64,000 bases of DNA from JAGTVG01 sp963820995 (GCA_963820995.1 CAWGCL010000005.1:15320-79319); one strand, 5' to 3'. Shown: positions 28,068 to 37,776, counted from the first letter of the stretch. The notes: generated from the letters alone by a model not told the origin. A program made the numbers and translations.

Positions 28068-28394
28068 ATGACCATAAAAGAAGCCCAACAAACTGTAGAT
28101 CGATGGATCAATACCACTGGGATCCGGTATTTTAATGAATTGACCAATATGGCCATTCTTAGTGAAGAGGTTGGTGAGGTAGCCCGTATTATTGCCAGAC
28201 GGTATGGGGAACAAAGTCCAAAAAAAACAGATGAGGATAAGGACCTGGGTGATGAACTGGCGGATGTCATGTTCGTGGTGATATGTCTGGCCAATCAGAC
28301 AGGAGTTGATCTGACAATTGCCTTGCAAAAGAATATCGAGAAAAAGACCAACCGTGATACAGACAGGCACAGGAACAATGAAAAGTTAAAATGA
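28068..28394 (+). CDS. MazG-like nucleotide pyrophosphohydrolase
   Basis: A short all-helical NTP pyrophosphatase (108 aa from the ATG at 28068, which follows the dtd TAG by one base; the frame is open from 28044). The metal-binding signature LSEEVGEVARIIARRYGE, then LGDELADVMFVVICLANQTGVDL, is typical of MazG and dCTPase-type proteins. It probably cleans non-canonical nucleotides. The C-terminus is KKTNRDTDRHRNN. Confidence 0.88.
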   Translation: MTIKEAQQTVDRWINTTGIRYFNELTNMAILSEEVGEVARIIARRYGEQSPKKTDEDKDLGDELADVMFVVICLANQTGVDLTIALQKNIEKKTNRDTDRHRNNEKLK

Positions 28395-28553
28395 TCCGGT
28401 ATGTTTCATGGGCTGACCTTTTATACCGCATGTAAGTGTTGAGTATGTCGGACAGGGTGAATTCGATGTTTTAAAACCTTCATATCATCCCTGAATACAA
28501 TTAATGAAAGGTATACGGGCACTCATTAAACCCGGATATGAAATCAACTAAAT

Positions 28554-29180
28554 ATGGATAGCCTACTTAGAATTAATTCAAAAGAAGAATTTTCCTCCCT
28601 TGAAAAAGAATTCACAAGCGTATTGAGCCGCGCTTTTTATAATGACCCATTCTATATCTGGATCATGCCAAATGATAAAAAAAGAATGGAGCATTTAGAA
28701 TGGTGGATGAGAATTTTTCTCAAATATACATTGATACACGGGGACATACATTATACGGAAGATCACAACGCCGTTGCCATGTGGTTAGGTCCGGATAAAC
28801 CCATAGTAAATGATTTTAAGATCTTTTCAATGGGCCTGGTCTTATACCCATTTAAGATAGGTTTTAATAATTTTATGAGGGCATTGGATATTAGCGGACA
28901 ATGGGGCAAGGAGCACAAAAAAATGAATAAAAGGCATTATTACCTCATGCTAATCGCAGTGGAACCTGAATTTCAAGGAAAAGGGATTGGTAGCCGGTTG
29001 ATGCAGGTTGGTTTGAAAAGAGCGGATGATGAAGGGTTAGAATGTTTTTTAGAAACCGTTACACCTGAAGATGTTCAGTTTTACAAAAAACATGACTTTG
29101 ATATAATCCTGAATAAAGGCTTTGGTGAAAACGATCAGTATTGGTTAATGACAAGAGATCCTTCTGTGAAAAACAAATAG
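28554..29180 (+). CDS. GNAT family N-acetyltransferase
   Basis: A 208-aa acetyl-CoA-dependent acetyltransferase. The N-terminal part is helical. The acetyl-CoA loop is VEPEFQGKGIGSRLMQVGLKRADDEG, the signature of motif A, followed by CFLETVTPEDVQFYKKHDF, as in GNAT proteins. The substrate is unknown. It is a single gene after a 159-bp gap in which I see nothing notable, and is followed by a palindromic terminator. Confidence 0.87.
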   Translation: MDSLLRINSKEEFSSLEKEFTSVLSRAFYNDPFYIWIMPNDKKRMEHLEWWMRIFLKYTLIHGDIHYTEDHNAVAMWLGPDKPIVNDFKIFSMGLVLYPFKIGFNNFMRALDISGQWGKEHKKMNKRHYYLMLIAVEPEFQGKGIGSRLMQVGLKRADDEGLECFLETVTPEDVQFYKKHDFDIILNKGFGENDQYWLMTRDPSVKNK

Positions 29181-29273
29181 TCTTCGATTGTATAGTTATT
29201 TAGTGTGAATAATATATTCTAATTCACTCTGTTAATTGAATAGGAATTTTACAGATATTATTTATTCAAAGCT

Positions 29274-29299
29274 GCCAGGTTTATTACCTCAAACCTGGC
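29274..29299. terminator. Bidirectional terminator hairpin between convergent genes
   Basis: GCCAGGTTT at 29274-29282 pairs perfectly with AAACCTGGC at 29291-29299 (9-bp stem, 8-nt loop). It lies between the ends of the GNAT gene and the minus-strand kinase gene. No clear T-run follows on either side, so it may be a weak or Rho-assisted site. Confidence 0.55.
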
Positions 29300-29319
29300 C
29301 TTAATCTGATGAAATAATC

Positions 29320-30201
29320 TTACTCTTTTAAATGATCAGGCAGTATTGGTGTGGCCCCTTTCTGGGTACAAACAAAAGCTGAAATATCCACAGCTGATCG
29401 ATGAATTTCTTTTAAAGGTTTATTCTTCAGCAAACCCGCCACTAATCCGGCTGTAAAAGAATCACCTGCTCCAACCGTATCAGCTACGCTTACATGTGGG
29501 GTATCCAGATATGAATCTTCTTCCTGGCTTATTAGCCAGCTTCCCCGTGCACCTTTGGTCAGTGCCAGTATCTTCAACTGATGGTTATTAAGTATCTGAT
29601 GCATGATTTCAAATTCATCCCCGGATATGCCAAAGATATCAGCAAATACCAGTATTTCTTCATCATTAATCTTTAAGACATTGGCTTTCTGTAAAGAGTT
29701 CCTGATGATGATTTCATTATAAAACCGTTGGCGCATATTGATATCAAAAACTTTTAGTGCTGTATCAGGTACTGTTTTTAATGTTTCCTGTATTGAGTAG
29801 TATGAAGTTTCTGACCTTTGTGCCAGCGTGCCAAAGCAAATGGCATCTGCCCGACATGCAAATTCAATCGCTGATTCCGAAGGAGTTATAAAATCCCAGG
29901 CAACATCTTCGTGAATAACATAATTTGGAATTCCATTTTTATCTAATTTTACACTTACCGTTCCTGTTGGCTTATCGATGGTGTCAATGAAGCTTATAAT
30001 TCCTGCTTCTTTGATATTTTGAATGATCTCTTGACCAAGTTCATCGTCCCCCACACTTGAAATAACTGACGAATCCAGGCCAAGTTGGCGGGCATGATAA
30101 GCGAAATTGGTAGGAGCGCCCCCCAACTGTTTGCCTTCTGGAAGCAGATCCCATAAAATCTCACCAATTCCAATTACTTTTTTAGAACCATTCATAATCA
30201 T
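29320..30201 (-). CDS. PfkB-family carbohydrate kinase (fructokinase-like)
   Basis: A ribokinase-fold sugar kinase of 293 aa. The N-terminus has GEILWDLLPEGKQLGGAPTNFAYHARQLG, resembling bacterial fructokinases, and the C-terminal anion-hole and catalytic signature is DTVGAGDSFTAGLVAGLL with the catalytic Asp. An internal ATG (30195) is an equally good start. It is the last gene of gcvT-comB-kinase, beginning 5 bp after the comB stop. Fructose as substrate is the likely guess but not shown. Confidence 0.9.
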   Translation of the reverse strand: MIMNGSKKVIGIGEILWDLLPEGKQLGGAPTNFAYHARQLGLDSSVISSVGDDELGQEIIQNIKEAGIISFIDTIDKPTGTVSVKLDKNGIPNYVIHEDVAWDFITPSESAIEFACRADAICFGTLAQRSETSYYSIQETLKTVPDTALKVFDINMRQRFYNEIIIRNSLQKANVLKINDEEILVFADIFGISGDEFEIMHQILNNHQLKILALTKGARGSWLISQEEDSYLDTPHVSVADTVGAGDSFTAGLVAGLLKNKPLKEIHRSAVDISAFVCTQKGATPILPDHLKE

Positions 30202-30206
30202 ATAAT

Positions 30207-30917
30207 TTATTTATTCGATAAGCTAATTTCTCCATCAAACATCTCTGGTACACTTTCATATTTATCCAGGGTTAGACAGAAATCAATATCCTTTTGCAGG
30301 TCCAGTTTTTGTAGTCTAAGAATATGTGATGAACCTTGTAAAAATAATGAAAAATTACCTTCTGACTGTAAGTATAATTTATGTGCCAGTAAAGCGGGAT
30401 CACCGGAAGAGGTAAAAGTTGGCAGTAGTTTATCTGTCAATGATCCTGCAAACAATGTATCCTCCAGGTTAACCTCTTTTTCCCAGCCAGCGCATACAAT
30501 TACAACATCTTTGTTAAGTCTCAACAACCTCTCAGTGACAGCTTCCAGGTTCACAAATGCTCCAAATAGAATTTTATCATATCCTTTAATAGCATATATA
30601 GTACTTGTGCCGTTTGTAGTTGTAAATACAATCTTTTTTCCACTGTAGCAGGGATTCATATAATCAAAAGGTGAATTCCCCAGCTTGAATCCTTCTACAA
30701 TTTTTCCTCCCCTTTCTGCGGCCCCAATATATCCTTTTTGTTGAAAATCTCTGCATAGATCCACCGAATCGACAGGTAGAATGGATTTAACACCATATTC
30801 CAGTGCTGTTACCATAGTTGTTGTGGCCCGCAGGATGTCCACCACCACAGCTACTTTGCCTCTAAAATCCTGGAGTCTGGCTAAATCCGGACTAAGACAT
30901 ACGGATATTGAAGGCAT
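30207..30917 (-). CDS. comB: 2-phosphosulfolactate phosphatase-like protein
   Basis: ComB family; the archaeal prototype hydrolyses (R)-2-phospho-3-sulfolactate in coenzyme M synthesis. Family motifs seen: VVVDILRATTTMVTAL (residues about 24-39), AAERGGKIVEGFKLGNSP (about 67-84) and IVFTTTNGTSTI. At 236 aa it is normal. Bacteroidota lack coenzyme M, so the physiological substrate is probably sulfolactate phosphate used for other organosulfonates, or something unrelated. It lies between gcvT and a sugar kinase, in the same orientation. Confidence 0.9.
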   Translation of the reverse strand: MPSISVCLSPDLARLQDFRGKVAVVVDILRATTTMVTALEYGVKSILPVDSVDLCRDFQQKGYIGAAERGGKIVEGFKLGNSPFDYMNPCYSGKKIVFTTTNGTSTIYAIKGYDKILFGAFVNLEAVTERLLRLNKDVVIVCAGWEKEVNLEDTLFAGSLTDKLLPTFTSSGDPALLAHKLYLQSEGNFSLFLQGSSHILRLQKLDLQKDIDFCLTLDKYESVPEMFDGEISLSNK

Positions 30918-30958
30918 AATTGTTATAGTTAAATTCTATATTTAAATTTCTTCTGGGA

Positions 30959-32050
30959 TTATTTTTTAAGAATGGGGAATTTGACAACCCTGGCTTTTAA
31001 TTTCCGGTTGCGGATCTCAATAAAAACATTAGTTCCTGGATTTATATAGCCCACTTTTATATAACCCATTCCGATACCAATACCCATGGATGGTGACATA
31101 GTCCCTGAGGTGACACTCCCTATAGGATCATCATCTGTGCTGTAGATCTCATATCCATGCCTGGGAATCCCTCTATCTATCATCTCAAGTCCAACCAGTT
31201 TGCGCGATACTCCTTCTTCTTTTTGTTTCTTAATACTTTCATCATTGATAAAGTTTTTGGTAAACTTCGTTATCCAGCCTAGTCCAGCTTCAATGGGAGA
31301 GGTTGTTTCATCAATGTCATTTCCATAAAGGCAATATCCCATCTCTAATCTTAATGTGTCTCTTGCCCCCAGCCCTATAGGCTTTATATCAGCATCCGAC
31401 CCTGCATCTATAATTGATTTCCAGATCTCTTCCGCGTATTCATTATACACATAAATTTCAAATCCTCCCGCTCCGGTATATCCTGTCGCTGAAATAATTG
31501 CTCCATCGGTGATGTTTGCTATATTTCCCTTCTTAAAGGTATAGTATTTCATTTCAGAGAGATCAACTTCGGTTAATTTCTGGATTACTTTTTCAGCCTC
31601 AGGCCCCTGGATAGCGAAAAGTGAAATTTCATCACTGATGTTTTTTGTTATGGCTCCAAAAGTATTATGCTTATTAATCCAGTTCCAGTCTTTTTCAATG
31701 TTGGATGCATTTACAACCAGCATAAATTTTTCATTATTAAACTTATATACGAGTAGATCGTCTACAATCCCGCCTTTGTCATTTGGAAGGTAAGTATATT
31801 GTACCTGGCCATTGACAAGCTTTGATGCATCATTGCTGGTTACATATTGGATCAGGTCCAGGGCCCCCGGTCCTTCCACCATGAATTCTCCCATATGCGA
31901 TACATCAAAAATCCCAACGCCCTCTCTAACCGTTTTGTGTTCTTCGATATCTGATGAATATCTCACAGGCATCATATATCCTGCAAAAGGCATCATTTTA
32001 GCCCCTGATTGTACATGAATATCATTAATTGCTAGTTTTTTTTGCTCCAT
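30959..32050 (-). CDS. gcvT: Aminomethyltransferase (glycine cleavage system T protein)
   Basis: Takes the aminomethyl group from glycine cleavage H protein and makes methylene-tetrahydrofolate and ammonia. The 363-aa protein shows PFAGYMMPVRYSS, VGIFDVSHMGEF, YTGAGGFEIYV, GLGARDTLRLEMGYCLYGND and VTSGTMSPSMGIGI, covering the folate-binding barrel and the C-terminal domain. gcvH and gcvP are not in the window. A -7 box lies 24 bases upstream, and comB follows on the same strand with 41 bp between. Confidence 0.96.
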   Translation of the reverse strand: MEQKKLAINDIHVQSGAKMMPFAGYMMPVRYSSDIEEHKTVREGVGIFDVSHMGEFMVEGPGALDLIQYVTSNDASKLVNGQVQYTYLPNDKGGIVDDLLVYKFNNEKFMLVVNASNIEKDWNWINKHNTFGAITKNISDEISLFAIQGPEAEKVIQKLTEVDLSEMKYYTFKKGNIANITDGAIISATGYTGAGGFEIYVYNEYAEEIWKSIIDAGSDADIKPIGLGARDTLRLEMGYCLYGNDIDETTSPIEAGLGWITKFTKNFINDESIKKQKEEGVSRKLVGLEMIDRGIPRHGYEIYSTDDDPIGSVTSGTMSPSMGIGIGMGYIKVGYINPGTNVFIEIRNRKLKARVVKFPILKK

Positions 32051-32074
32051 TTGTTATCTGTTTATGTTGATAAA

Positions 32075-32082
32075 CAAATGTA
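32075..32082 (-). promoter_or_regulatory. Promoter -7 box of gcvT
   Basis: On the minus strand this reads TACATTTG, an exact TAnnTTTG match, and ends 24 bases before the gcvT ATG. A -33 TTG is not at standard spacing. No glycine riboswitch-like structure is apparent here. Confidence 0.5.
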
Positions 32083-32210
32083 AAAAATAATAGCAATTCA
32101 GAAGTTTATAAAAGAAAAAACTATGGAGGAAATGACTAAATAAATTCAGTGTTTGATTTATTTTTATAGATTTGTCAAAATTTTAGAGATTATAATCTAT
32201 CCAGTCTGTG

Positions 32211-33920
32211 ATGCAGGAACTAAACGAATTTCTTACAAACATTGATAATAACATAGGTGGAGCACAGTGGTTTGCCTTTTTACTGATTGGCACTGGGCTA
32301 TTCTTTACACTTTATCTCCGCTTTCCACAAATACGCTTCTTTAAACATGCGCTCAAAATTGTCATGGGCAAATATGACAAGAAAGGAGACGAGGGGGATA
32401 CAACTCATTTCCAGGCTCTTGCCACTGCTTTATCAGGAACGGTTGGAACAGGTAACATTGCCGGGGTTGCCTACGCCATTTTCCTTGGTGGGCCAGCTGC
32501 TTTATTCTGGATGCTGGTAACAGCCATGTTCGGTATGACCACCAAATTTGTAGAGGTTACACTTTCACACAAGTACCGCGTAAAAACTGCGGACGGAACT
32601 ATGGCTGGAGGACCTATGTATTACATGAGCAGGCGACTGACCCAATATCGATTATTCAATAAATTTAAACTGGGGAAGTTTGCCCAGGTTATGGCAGTGA
32701 TATTTGCTCTTTCGACCATTCTTTCATCATTCGGGACAGGTAGTCTGCCTCAAATCAATAGTATAGCCGGATCTATTTTTACCACCTTTTCGATCAAGCA
32801 TTGGATTACGGGACTGGTATTGGCTATAATATTAGGTCTTGTAATTATTGGAGGAATTAAAAGAATTGCGAAGGTCACCTCCCGCCTTGTCCCGACGATG
32901 GCCATATTGTATTTCCTGGGTGCCATAATGGTGATTGTATATAATTATGAAAATATAGTTCCTTCATTCTTGTCCATTTTTGAAGACCTTTTTACCGGCA
33001 CAGCTGCTGTTGGTGGATTCCTGGGGGCCAATTTTGCCTATGCTTTTAACAGGGGAGTGAACAGGGGTTTGTTTTCCAATGAAGCCGGGCAGGGTTCCGC
33101 ACCAATTGCCCATGCTTCAGCGAAAGCTCATGAACCTGTATCTGAGGGTATGGTGGCCATACTCGAACCATTTATTGATACGATCATTATATGTACCATC
33201 ACAGGTCTTGTAATCCTTTCTTCTGGCGCATGGACCCAGAAATATGATAACCAATTCCAGGTATCTGACCTGCAGGTTATGGCAGCTAAATATGATGAGG
33301 ATAACAAAACGGATAAGGAAAAAATGTTTAAACATATAGCCGGTCAGGAGTCCCTTGATTTATTTACTGGTGAGTTAGAGGTTGTAGATGGCCAGATAAA
33401 GAATGATATAACCATTATTCATGCCCGTTCATTTGCAGAGAATGTAAAAGTAATGAAGGGTAAAGAACCATTTAATGGGGAAGTTGAGGTTACCGATGGA
33501 AATATTGACGACCAGCTGGGCACCATAACTTTAAAAGGTGCCTCTTTGATCCACAGTGCGCCTCTGACAACAGAAGCGTTCGCCAACAGTTTTCTGGGCA
33601 CCTATGGCAGATATATCGTATCCATTGGAATCTTGCTGTTTGCCTTTTCTACTGCCATTTCATGGTCGTATTATGGCGACCGTGCCATTACTTTTTTGTT
33701 TGGATCTAAATATGTGATTTACTATCACATCGTGTATGTTATTGGTTTCTTTGTTGCCTCGTTTACTGATACCACCATAATCTGGACTTTTTCAGGGATC
33801 ACGATTGCCTTAATGACCATCCCCAACCTTTTTGGGATCCTGCTTCTGCACAGGGAAATGAAAGATACGGTCAAAAAATACTGGCAGGATTTTAATGAGG
33901 AGGAGGCTGATAAAAACTAA
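32211..33920 (+). CDS. Na+/alanine (AGCS) symporter with a large loop insert
   Basis: Inner-membrane sodium:alanine/glycine symporter. The AGCS core is clear: TALSGTVGTGNIAGVAYAIF near residue 75, FGMTTKFVEVTLSHKYR, SNEAGQGSAPIAHASAK and FAFSTAISWSYYGDRA. About eleven hydrophobic helices are present. The usual length is 450-500 aa; here it is 569 from the ATG at 32211 (a GTG at 32208 is also in frame). The excess is a hydrophilic, beta-rich block at residues about 341-448 between two helices. The block contains two similar halves, FTGELEVVDGQI at 385 and FNGEVEVTDGNI at 421. Transport of alanine or glycine is family knowledge; the insert's role is unknown. Confidence 0.93.
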   Translation: MQELNEFLTNIDNNIGGAQWFAFLLIGTGLFFTLYLRFPQIRFFKHALKIVMGKYDKKGDEGDTTHFQALATALSGTVGTGNIAGVAYAIFLGGPAALFWMLVTAMFGMTTKFVEVTLSHKYRVKTADGTMAGGPMYYMSRRLTQYRLFNKFKLGKFAQVMAVIFALSTILSSFGTGSLPQINSIAGSIFTTFSIKHWITGLVLAIILGLVIIGGIKRIAKVTSRLVPTMAILYFLGAIMVIVYNYENIVPSFLSIFEDLFTGTAAVGGFLGANFAYAFNRGVNRGLFSNEAGQGSAPIAHASAKAHEPVSEGMVAILEPFIDTIIICTITGLVILSSGAWTQKYDNQFQVSDLQVMAAKYDEDNKTDKEKMFKHIAGQESLDLFTGELEVVDGQIKNDITIIHARSFAENVKVMKGKEPFNGEVEVTDGNIDDQLGTITLKGASLIHSAPLTTEAFANSFLGTYGRYIVSIGILLFAFSTAISWSYYGDRAITFLFGSKYVIYYHIVYVIGFFVASFTDTTIIWTFSGITIALMTIPNLFGILLLHREMKDTVKKYWQDFNEEEADKN

Positions 33921-33930
33921 AATGCAGCAT

Positions 33931-36066
33931 ATGAATAAAATAAAGTATATCATATTAATTTTTGTATTAAGTGGCTGTGTGCAGCATTCCCAGGAGAATA
34001 TGAAAGGGAATATTGATTGGAAACATTATCAGGGAGGACCTGGCAGGAACCAATATTCAGCCTTAGACCAGATCAATCTTGATAATGTGGATCAATTGGA
34101 ATTGGCATGGACCTACAAGACGAATGATGCTGATACCAGTCGTAATACTCAGATCCAATGTAATCCCCTGGTAATTGAAGGTGTATTATATGGGACTACT
34201 CCCGTATTAAGTTGTTTTGCTCTTGATGCTGCATCTGGAAAGGAAATATGGACATTTGTGCCCCCTACGGATGAAAGGTTCAATTATTCTATGGGAGTGA
34301 ACCGGGGATTAACTTTCTGGGAGGGAGAAGATGAAAAGAGGTTGTTTTATATAGCCGGAAATTTTCTATATTGCCTTGATCCGGAAAAAGGTGAACTGAT
34401 TCAGTCTTTTGGTGATAAGGGGATTGTTAACATTAAAATAGGATTGGGGCCAGATGCCCTGAAACATTATGTTACCGGAACTACGCCCGGTGCGATTTAC
34501 AAAGATAAGATCATTGTCGGCTGCCGTTTATCTGAAGACCGGATAGCTGCACCAGGCTATATTAGGGCATATAATGTTAAAACAGGAGAACAAGAGTGGA
34601 TATTTCATACCATACCAAAGCCAGATGAATATGGGTATTGGACATGGCCTGAGGATGCCCATGAAAGAATAGGCGGTGCCAACAACTGGGCAGGGATGAG
34701 TGTGGATCTGGAAAACGGCATGGTATTTATCCCCACAGGCTCTGCATCATTTGATTTTTACGGGGGAAACAGGCAAGGATCGAACTTGTTTGCCAATTCC
34801 GTCCTGGCTTTAAATGCAGAGACTGGTGAACGCATATGGCATTTTCAGACTGTTCACCACGACTTGTGGGATCGCGATATCCCTGCGCCACCAAACCTGG
34901 TGACTGTTGATCATCATGGTGAAGAAACCCAGGCTTTAGCTCAAATTACCAAATCAGGATATGTATTTCTATTTAACAGGATCACTGGGGAGCCATTATA
35001 TCCTATTGAGGAAATTCCTGTGCCTGGAACCGATCTTAGAGGCGAAGCCACCTGGCCAAGCCAACCAGTACCCCAAAAACCTAAGCCATTTGCCAGACAG
35101 GAGATTACTGAAGATGATTTCTCTGATTTCAATCCGGAGGTAAAACGCCAGGCTTTAGAGACATTTGCACACATCAACCATGACCATATGTTCAGCGCCC
35201 CAAGTGTTGAAGGGACACTGATCTTTCCCGGATTTGATGGAGGTGGAGAATGGGGTGGTGCTGCAGTCGATCTCGAATCACAGATCATGTACATCAATTC
35301 CAATGAAATGCCCTGGATCCATACTATGGTAGACCTGGCGCCCCAGCAGGAAGGCATGCTTGCCTCTGCAGGGAAGCTAATATATGACCTCCACTGTGCC
35401 ATCTGTCATAAACCTGATATGAAGGGAGACGGTATCACCTATCCTTCGATAATTGAGCGCAGGAAGACCTATACACGACAAGGACTCAAGGATTATATAT
35501 CTGTAGGTCGTGGAGTCATGCCGGCCTTTGACCATTTATCCGATCCACAAAAAGAAGAACTTGTAACTTATGTGATGAATCCAGAAGCAAATACTATGGA
35601 TCTTTCTAACCTGGAAGCCATCAGTGAGGAGTTGCAGGAAATACCCTATAGTCACACAGGATACAACCGATGGGTAGATGATCATGGCAATCCTGTGATC
35701 AAACCTCCATGGGGAAACCTAACGGCTATTGACCTTAATAGTGGAGAGCATATCTGGCAGGTTCCTTTAGGCGAGCTGGATTATTTAACCGAACAGGGGA
35801 TCCCCCCAACCGGAACGGAGAACTATGGCGGCCCGGTTGTGACTAAAGGAGGATTGATCTTCATAGGTGCTTCTAAAGATGAGAAGTTCCGGGTCTTTAA
35901 TAAGTTTACAGGAGAAGTCCTCTGGGAAACCAAATTACCTTATGGGGGATATGCCACACCAGCGGTATATTCTGCAAATGGGAAGCAATATGTGGTTATT
36001 GCTTGTGGGGGTGGTAAGATGGGAACACCAAGCGGTGATATGTATGTAGCTTTTTCCCTACCTTAA
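33931..36066 (+). CDS. PQQ-dependent dehydrogenase with haem c domain, lipoprotein
   Basis: Quinoprotein of the 8-bladed beta-propeller kind (glucose/alcohol dehydrogenase group) exported as a lipoprotein: FVLSGCVQ lipobox near residue 13. Propeller blades begin WKHYQGGPGRNQYSALDQIN and include YKDKIIVGCRLSED, TWPEDAHERIGGANNWAG, TVHHDLWDRDIPAPPNL and, at the end, GGPVVTKGGLIFIGA. A cytochrome c domain is inserted near residue 489 (C489-AI-C492-H493, with axial Met in GVMPAF). The frame is open from 33895; ATG 33931 gives the lipoprotein signal. It probably oxidises a periplasmic sugar or alcohol and passes electrons to the respiratory chain. It starts 10 bp after the symporter gene. Confidence 0.92.
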   Translation: MNKIKYIILIFVLSGCVQHSQENMKGNIDWKHYQGGPGRNQYSALDQINLDNVDQLELAWTYKTNDADTSRNTQIQCNPLVIEGVLYGTTPVLSCFALDAASGKEIWTFVPPTDERFNYSMGVNRGLTFWEGEDEKRLFYIAGNFLYCLDPEKGELIQSFGDKGIVNIKIGLGPDALKHYVTGTTPGAIYKDKIIVGCRLSEDRIAAPGYIRAYNVKTGEQEWIFHTIPKPDEYGYWTWPEDAHERIGGANNWAGMSVDLENGMVFIPTGSASFDFYGGNRQGSNLFANSVLALNAETGERIWHFQTVHHDLWDRDIPAPPNLVTVDHHGEETQALAQITKSGYVFLFNRITGEPLYPIEEIPVPGTDLRGEATWPSQPVPQKPKPFARQEITEDDFSDFNPEVKRQALETFAHINHDHMFSAPSVEGTLIFPGFDGGGEWGGAAVDLESQIMYINSNEMPWIHTMVDLAPQQEGMLASAGKLIYDLHCAICHKPDMKGDGITYPSIIERRKTYTRQGLKDYISVGRGVMPAFDHLSDPQKEELVTYVMNPEANTMDLSNLEAISEELQEIPYSHTGYNRWVDDHGNPVIKPPWGNLTAIDLNSGEHIWQVPLGELDYLTEQGIPPTGTENYGGPVVTKGGLIFIGASKDEKFRVFNKFTGEVLWETKLPYGGYATPAVYSANGKQYVVIACGGGKMGTPSGDMYVAFSLP

Positions 36067-36417
36067 TCGCCTTCAGTATCAGATTATATCCCTAACAATG
36101 CTTTAATAAACGTAAAAATTGTAGAAATAAGTGCTTATGTAATTTCGAGATTATTTCTATAATATTAATGACTCTAGAAAACATTCTGAATACAAACCGA
36201 GTTGAAAATTCAAGTATTATTTTATAATTGAGGAAATTTTACCATTCCACCTGGCTATGGGAATAATTTAAACGGATAAAATAAAATACAAGGACTAAAT
36301 AATCCTGGTGAGTTAAAAATTTTCAATCCATCCTAAATTTAATGGTCATCTGTGCAACTTTTATTATATTGAAGTTATCTATTAATTCAGGTTCTTTGAA
36401 AACAATATTTATAAATC
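36067..36417. other. Intergenic region without a gene
   Basis: I find no coding frame here. An AT-rich inverted repeat, TAGAAATAA at 36122-36130 and TTATTTCTA at 36151-36159 (9-bp stem, 20-nt loop), may serve as a weak terminator for the PQQ dehydrogenase. The last 80 bases should hold the promoter of the M1 peptidase gene, but no clear TAnnTTTG box is seen. Confidence 0.4.
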
Positions 36418-37704
36418 ATGTTCAGAAACACAGCATTTTTTTATTTTCTGCTTTTTTTTCATATAGGTTGCCAATCAATTCAGGAAAAAACAATTGAACA
36501 TTCGCATTTTCAACTCTTTGCGGACATTAATCCTGTTTCACAAACAATCCTTATTGAAGGTACCTTAGATCTATTTATAAGAGATTCCGTCAGTTCAGAG
36601 CTGTCTTTCAGGATCCATCGACAATTGAACATCGATTATTTTAGTGTTGCCAATATTGATACATTTGAAGTGGACACATCAGGAGCCACATTTTCACCCT
36701 TTTCCAGAGAATTAAAATTCAGATTACTTCAACCGGTAAAGGCCGGGGAAATTATCCCTGTAAAATTTAAATACCAGGGCAAAATAACGGAATGGCCCAA
36801 GTGGGGTGCAAATATTATTGACCCTGAATGGGTTGAATTAGGCCTGTATTTTCCATGGTTCCCGAATGGGTCAGGAAGTTTGCCAGCTTCTTACGATTTG
36901 AAAATAGACTGCCCAGAAGAATATCAAGTATTCAGCATAGGTAAAATCAATAAGTTGGATAATGCATGGCAGATAATTCAGAATGAACCAATAAATGATG
37001 TCGTCATATTTATTTCGAAAGATATGAAGACAGTTAAAAACACATTAAGCGACCTGCAACTCACACTTTGTCATCATAATTTATCTGATACAATTCTGAA
37101 ATCATTTTCAAATGATATAGATATCGCTTATAGACACTTTTCCAATTGGTTTGGATCATTGGAAAATCCGAATTTAACCATTGTCGAATCTAAACGAGAG
37201 GTTGGAGGAGGATATGCACGAACAGGTATGATTGTTTTACCCAGTTTTAAAAATATGGATTACTTCTCTAACAGAATTATGTATAATACATATATCGGAC
37301 ATGAAATGGCACACTTATGGTGGAATAAGGCAGCTGCAGATTCCTGGGAAGATTGGTTGAATGAGTCTTTTGCGGAATATAGTTCATTACTAATTGTCAG
37401 GGAAGTATTTGGGTCCCAAGAGTTCGAAAAACAATTACTTAGTAGACAGGAAAATATCAAAGATCTTAAACCAATTTGGGGAATTAGCAGAACAGACTCG
37501 CAGGCATATTATGTTCTTTATCACAAAGGGGCAATATTGTTACATGAACTCGAAACAAAAATAGGAGAGCAAGAATTTCAAAGATTAGTTCAATTATACC
37601 ATCAGAACAATATAAAAACTACTAAAGAATTTTTATCTCTACTTGGTAAGCAGGAAGGTGAAACAATTAGTTCATGGTTTGAAGAAATGTTAAAAACAAT
37701 GTAG
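36418..37704 (+). CDS. M1-family metallopeptidase-like lipoprotein
   Basis: A 428-aa zinc aminopeptidase-like protein. The N-terminal signal ends in a lipobox-like FFHIGCQ (Cys near residue 18), so it is probably an envelope lipoprotein. The zinc site is H295-EMA-H299 with E316 in NESFAEY; the spacing between them is 16 rather than the usual 18 residues. A GGGYARTGMIVLPS segment corresponds to the GAMEN-type loop of M1 enzymes, but GAMEN itself is absent. A C-terminal helical portion is short. It is likely a peptidase; the substrate is unknown. Confidence 0.84.
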   Translation: MFRNTAFFYFLLFFHIGCQSIQEKTIEHSHFQLFADINPVSQTILIEGTLDLFIRDSVSSELSFRIHRQLNIDYFSVANIDTFEVDTSGATFSPFSRELKFRLLQPVKAGEIIPVKFKYQGKITEWPKWGANIIDPEWVELGLYFPWFPNGSGSLPASYDLKIDCPEEYQVFSIGKINKLDNAWQIIQNEPINDVVIFISKDMKTVKNTLSDLQLTLCHHNLSDTILKSFSNDIDIAYRHFSNWFGSLENPNLTIVESKREVGGGYARTGMIVLPSFKNMDYFSNRIMYNTYIGHEMAHLWWNKAAADSWEDWLNESFAEYSSLLIVREVFGSQEFEKQLLSRQENIKDLKPIWGISRTDSQAYYVLYHKGAILLHELETKIGEQEFQRLVQLYHQNNIKTTKEFLSLLGKQEGETISSWFEEMLKTM

Positions 37705-37776
37705 GAATTATCCTCAATGCTGAATCAAAGCTCTTGGATTTTCATATTAATCAAGGGTAAAAAAGAAGAATTTAGG

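Noticed and set aside
28395..28553. Possible truncated gene between the MazG-like and GNAT genes
   Set aside because: Only short frames with no recognisable protein sequence.
32083..32207. Glycine riboswitch before gcvT or the AGCS symporter
   Set aside because: The divergent spacer is only about 160 bp and AT-rich, and no conserved aptamer-like sequence could be found.
34941..35402. 153-codon antisense frame within the PQQ dehydrogenase gene
   Set aside because: It is the shadow of a strongly conserved coding region, with no protein-like motif of its own.
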